Source: Muricea muricata (Eukaryota; Cnidaria; Anthozoa; Malacalcyonacea; Plexauridae). Taken from it: DNA of 64,000 nucleotides. The stretch covers positions 36,409,059-36,473,058 of the forward strand of contig OY979718.1 of the NCBI GenBank assembly GCA_963855995.1, in the 5' to 3' direction. Below the pieces are notes generated by a model. It was not told where the DNA came from. It saw only the letters and a list, made by a program, of their open reading frames with translations, and did not search any database. A program made the position numbers and the translations under genes. Positions 59,836 through 64,000 of the stretch are shown here, piece after piece (position 1 is the first letter of the stretch; each line of letters starts with the position of its first letter).

Positions 59836-60256
59836 ATAAAAATGAAAAGTTAAAAAATCAAAAGTAAAAAGTTAAAAATATAAAAGTGTAAAGCTAAAAA
59901 TATGAAAGTGAAAAGTTTAAGATGGAACGTCTGATTTGGAAACTGCTTGAGGCTATTGCATTGCATTATATGTATGCACGCTTAGGCCGTCATAGCTGGC
60001 AAACGTTAACAAACGTTAAGGAACAAACGTTAAGAACAAACATTAACGCAGAGCTGCTTCATAGATCCCGACATGGAAATTACTAACGGTGAGCATATGA
60101 TTTATTTTGTTACATAAAATCTTAAAATATTTGTTATAATGCTACATATTATAATGCTAATTTGCTACATATTTTAGATTTGATTAGGCAACAGTTGATT
60201 AAATTTAAGTCAAACGCACTAATTATCAAGTGCCTTTACAAAAGCTACGGTTTAAC

Positions 60257-60615
60257 CAGGGGCGTAACTTGGGTCTCAAGATTGGGGGGGGGGGGGGGGT
60301 GAACTAATTTTGCCCGACAAAAGGGCGTGGTTGAAAATGTCACGCCCACACTAAGTAGATATTACTCGCAAATAAAAGTTATTGTCAAATAAATAAAAGT
60401 AAAAAAAAATCATTTTTTTGCGCATCATATTGCACCAACTTCGTAATTTAGTATTTTTTTACCTTTTAACTTAAACAAATTAAATTTTTTTTAAAACACT
60501 TGGTTGCTTTTTGCCCGACTAAACACTTAGTTTTGCCCGACAAAATTGTTCATTTTAATCTTTGGGGGGGTGAACCACCCCCCTCCATACCCCCCCCCCA
60601 GGATTTACGCCCCTG
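60257..60615. mobile_element. 359-bp hAT-type MITE with 8-bp target duplication
   Basis: It starts CAGGGGCGTAACTT and ends TTACGCCCCTG, the familiar CAGGGGCGTA(G/A) hAT terminus. GGTTTAAC flanks both sides (60249-60256 and 60616-60623). The interior has an 18-G run and C runs next to each end. The other arm of the fold-back preserves the empty site. Confidence 0.93.
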
Positions 60616-61334
60616 GGTTTAACTCTCAGGTTGGAATAAAAATATCTTTCATTATTGCCTATATATGCATGCTTGAATAATAATGTATGTGAGGAGTCAC
60701 ATCACTGTCGTATCTTTTTAAATGATACTTCGCTGTAGACTCCGCTCGCTATTCACACGACAATAGTAAGGATTACATTGTAGTAATGTAGTTAGTATAT
60801 AAAAAGCAGACATACATTACTTCAAACATGCATATATAGGCAATAATGAAAGATATTTTTATTCAAACCTGAGAGTTAAACCGTAGCTTTTGTAAAGACA
60901 CTTGATAATTAGTGCATTTGACTTCAATTTAAACAACTGTCGCCTAATCAAATCTAAAATATCTACATAAAGTTACATGAATACGAGCACACATTGTAAC
61001 AAATGTTTCAATATTGTATGTAGCAAAATAAATTATATGTTCACCTTTAGTAATTTCCATGACGGGATCTATAAAGCAGCTCTGCGTTGTTTGTTCTTAA
61101 CGTTTGTTCGTTAACGTTATTTGTTAACGTTTGCCAGCTATGACGGCCCTCTGATGACGGCCCAAGCGCGCGGCATACATATAATGCAGTGCAATAGCCT
61201 CAAGCAGTTTCCGGATCAGCCGTTCCATCTTAAACTATTCACTTTTATATTTTTAACTTTTCACAATTATATTTTCAACTTTTCACTTTTACGTTTTTAA
61301 CTTTTTACTTTTGAATTTCTAACTTTTCATTTTT

Positions 61335-61484
61335 ATGCAAAATATCAAAAACATAAAAATGTAAAATATAAAACATAAAAATGTAAAATATAAAACATAA
61401 AAACGTAGAATACAAAACACAAATATGTAGAATATAAAACACAAAAATGTAAAATATAAAACACAAAAATGTAAAATACGAAAG
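61335..61484 (-). repeat. 22-bp minisatellite, right copy (inverted)
   Basis: Six to seven units complementary to those at 59653-59835, with unit variants such as ACGTAGAATACAAA present in both arms, showing the array was already diverged when the palindrome formed or that the arms are kept similar. Confidence 0.88.
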
Positions 61485-61856
61485 TAATTTTACACTGTCG
61501 CCTCTGGGCTTCTGTACAAGAATGACTCGATATTGATAGTTATAATATGTATGGGGATACACAAAACACAGGGGCAACTCGGTCCCAGTGCTCTCTCGAC
61601 AATTCGACCTTTAGGGTATCCTATAAAGCCATGACCTTAATGGAATGGATGTTTGGAAAGTGGGCGGAGTTTCGGAACATGTCTTTGATCCATGCTTGAA
61701 AGGGTCGCGTGCGAAATTTCTATTTCATTTCTATTAACTGTGGCGTAAGCAAGTCGATGGCTCCAAGCAATTAGAGAGAGAAAAACTGATCCAAGGAGGA
61801 GGGGAGGGGTTCTGTACATGTGTATTTTTATTTTTATAACTACAGTAGTTATTATA

Positions 61857-62155
61857 GATCAATAAGAGAAAATCCTCGCTGGAGCTCTAAGAAGAACAGT
61901 TTAGAGCTGACAGAGCTATATCCAGTATAAATAAAGTTAGTTTAGTTTAGGTTTCCTCATGCAGTAACACTGGATCAATAAGAGATGATCATTACTGGAC
62001 TTCTAGGAAGAACAGTTTTGAACTGATAGAGCCATCTAGAACAGATAAAGTTACTTTAGTTTAGGATTCTTCCTGTAGTAACACTAGATCAATAAGAGAA
62101 AATCTTACTGGACTTCTAGGAAGAAAAGTTCGAAACTGATAGAGCTATATTTGTT
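61857..62155 (+). repeat. 116-bp tandem repeat, about 2.6 units
   Basis: Units begin GATCAATAAGAGA at 61857, 61973 and 62087. They share GGA(C/G)(T/C)TCTA(A/G)GAAGAACAGTT and GATAGAGC blocks, and the first two end in GTAACACT. Identity is about 80-85 percent. Confidence 0.85.
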
Positions 62156-62872
62156 TAACAGAAAGAGCTTTAATATTATTTAAAATAATTATTAGTACAA
62201 CTTCACAAATAGGTATTACACTACAGAGCAAAGTTTGTCTTTCAGTTGATCATAAAATATTCACAGTCTACTTAGTGGCTGGTGCAGGGTCGATGAAGCC
62301 TGGTGCTTTGTTTGCAGCTCTTGATGGGACAAAACCATCTTTTTTTCATCCAAAAACTTTTTGAATATTCTGTAAAAGAAATAAAGAATAAAAGTTGGTT
62401 GTTATATATCAAGTACTCTATTTAGCTGTTGATAACGAACTCCAGTAATTATTATTCCTGCCTAATAGACATTGTACATAGGATATAAAGAAATATAAAG
62501 GAACAATCTGTGTAGTCAGAGCCAGGCAAATTACGATGAGATAGACCTTGAAACCATGATATTGGTACAAACGGGAACTTTGCTACGACTCTGTCATCAA
62601 AAACCGGAGTTCATAAGAAAAGAAAGATGAAATTTACTTACACTGAATTACACATTCCCATTAATACCGTAAAAAATGTAAATCCGATTGCAAACTTCGA
62701 AGAGTACAAAAACGCCTTAAATCTACCTAGTAGTTATTAACTGGTAGCAGGGCATACAACGGACGCTTAGATCACGTTTTGTGTTCTGATATACTATAGA
62801 GACTTATGTCTTATGTTCTGTTTGTTTAAAATGAAAATATAGTACGAGTGATCCACATTTCAGATACATCTA
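62156..62872. other. No confident gene; possible decayed minus-strand exon
   Basis: On the minus strand an acceptor-like TTTCTTTTACAG near 62371 is followed by a frame that, allowing one base error in an A run, reads KDGFVPSRAANKAPGFIDPA before a stop at about 62271. The support is thin. Nothing else is recognised. Confidence 0.2.
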
Positions 62873-64000
62873 GAGTGATTCTGAAAAATGCTTTACAAAT
62901 TCTCTTTGCTTGTAAACCTCTTTACTTGGCTCCTGGTTTCGCATTTCCTTTGAAGACAGAAATTCATGAAGTGCTGGTCTCGAGTCGAAGTGAACAGTAC
63001 CTTTCCCATTTAGAGATATTTGCATAATGCTGTTTATTTTTGCCGACAGAAGTGACGATCTTCCAGAAGTTTTCACATTACTGCAATGTGAGACAGCTCT
63101 CTCAGTTGCCATACTGTGGAGAAAACAAGGGTAAGGAACGCTGCAAGGAATATTTCTTAAGAAGACCGTAACAAGCCTGCGTCATCTTTCTGAGACGAAG
63201 AGCATAAGTAGTCCCAAAATCGTTCACTTCGACTTGCTCGATCTTTGTAATATTAAGTCAAGACCTACAAACATCAGCAACAAAGTCTGAAAGGCAACCT
63301 TGCGCTAAAACATGTGAAGCTCACTCTCTACTGGCTAAAATAAATTCAGTAGAAGACTTTGCATCAAAAATGTTTATCAAGCTCTGACATGTGCCATCAT
63401 GTTCATTCCTTCATCGATAAAATTTATGGCTGATTCCACAATTGCGTTTCTTATAGCTTTGCTAGCTCTATTTCTACTTATCACAAACTGATGAGCTGTA
63501 CTGGTTCTTCCTACAGCTGTTAACAGGTTATATTCATCATGTTCTAAATACTACCCCTCTTTTCCACCGGGAACTGGTAATTCATTCATGACTTTCAAGT
63601 GCTCTATAGCCGAATCGTTTCCTGTTACGACATCAGGAAAGTTTGACTTTTGAAAAAGCTTCCATGGATTTTTGAAGACAGTACAGAGGTCGCACATTAC
63701 GTACGGCAGTGAGCCAGACCTAAAATAAATTAGAAAGAATGATAGAATACATATTGTTTATTACGTTTTTGTTTCTTTCAGCAGCAGTATACTATAACAT
63801 CACATGAGTATCTGCCGTGATCTTTAAGCCCATTTCTCAAGGAAACCACCGGCCACTGACTTCTCCTTTCAATCTGATGCTATCTTACCATCCACTATAT
63901 CACACCACACACTTTTTGCAGCATCCAAGTTGTGCAAATTAGCAGTCAAAAGACTAAGTGTATGCTCAGCAAACCTGACTTCAAAATTAATTTATGCCAG
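62873..64000 (-). pseudogene. hAT-type transposase-derived pseudogene (KIAA1586/ZNF862-like), partial
   Basis: Minus strand, running in from beyond the window edge. Pieces in order: FEVRFAEHTLSLLTANLHNL (about 63985-63870), then MCDLCTVFKNPWKLFQKSNF and NDSAIEHLKVMNELPVPGGK (63719-63545) ending in an in-frame TAG, then YNLLTAVGRTSTAHQFVISR and SKAIRNAIVESAINF, then frameshifted KIEQVEVNDFGTTYALRLRK, and finally ATERAVSHCSNVKTSGRSSL with MQISLNGKGTVHFDSRPALH to the stop at 62870. The last part is the hAT dimerisation region. Stops and at least three frameshifts show it is not functional. The gene name is a remembered resemblance. Confidence 0.7.

Larger units (their letters stand above)
59384..61635. 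mobile_element. 2.25-kb fold-back with satellite in its arms
   Basis: The left arm (from GGTCATGGCTTTGTAGGATA at 59384) and right arm (ending CCTATAAAGCCATGACC) are inverted repeats. Matching blocks are CCCCTGTGTTTTGTGTAT, AGAAGCCCAGAGGCGACAGT, the 22-bp array, AACGTTAAGAACAAAC, TAATTATCAAGTG and TATCTTTCATTATTGCC. The centre is near 60740. The left arm is interrupted by two MITEs (59470-59599 and 60257-60615) that the right arm lacks. No protein motif is present; apparent frames with repeated FYI/LHF phrases are translations of the satellite. Confidence 0.88.

Noticed and set aside
59533..59867. Hydrophobic frames rich in FYI/LHF that look like a membrane protein (also the mirror frame at 61305-61577)
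   Set aside because: They translate the 22-bp AT-rich satellite in each arm of the fold-back.

Overview
This is an AT-rich eukaryotic window dominated by repeats. It has a spliced gene, many transposable elements and no operons, ribosome-binding sites or phage genes. The mixture (BEL/Pao, Ty3/Gypsy, Penelope-like, LINE, P-element/THAP, hAT and Tc1/mariner families, with many fold-back repeats) points to an invertebrate. My best guess is a cnidarian, probably an anthozoan; this rests on remembered family resemblance, not a database match.

Region by region. At 1-2.7 kb lie a Tc1/mariner transposase relic and three short minus-strand exon-like frames. At 2.1-5.2 kb lie inverted-repeat elements, ending in a 1.1-kb fold-back next to a 15-bp tandem array. 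At 7.2-9.8 kb is a 2.6-kb element with terminal inverted repeats and a perfect 9-bp target duplication, holding a smaller TTAA-flanked MITE. At 10.1-12.3 kb is a minus-strand LINE interrupted by a long CT microsatellite. At 12.6-18.4 kb is the one convincing host gene, a two-exon GT31 glycosyltransferase of 356 residues whose 4.8-kb intron holds a second dead LINE. A third dead LINE lies at 19.3-20.8 kb.

From 20.9 to 34.3 kb runs a decayed P-element/THAP-type transposase split by two complete BEL/Pao retrotransposons (22815-27417 and 27443-33791). Each has its own LTR pair, 5-bp target duplication and tRNA primer site (Lys-CTT and Tyr). The transposase reading frame continues across both insertion points, and only 25 bases of it survive between them. 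The first BEL lacks most of gag and protease and carries a nested 194-bp MITE with telomere-like sequence. The second is almost intact, with one frame change in gag and one nonsense codon in integrase.

From 34.7 to 45.8 kb come further mobile-element remains: an element whose terminal inverted repeats carry tandem units; a TTAA-flanked composite; a Ty3/Gypsy fragment split by a 1-kb hAT-like insert; a Penelope-like element with an inverted second copy; a second Tc1/mariner relic; a minus-strand superfamily-3 helicase relic; and a fold-back containing another MITE. From 46 to 59 kb I see almost no coding signal, only MITEs and one element flanked by a 13-bp direct repeat. At 59.4-61.6 kb a 2.25-kb fold-back with 22-bp satellite in its arms holds two MITEs. 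The right edge has a 116-bp tandem repeat and a hAT-type transposase-derived pseudogene running off the window.

Few of these pieces work together. The window is best read as a stratified insertion site in which target duplications give the order of events.
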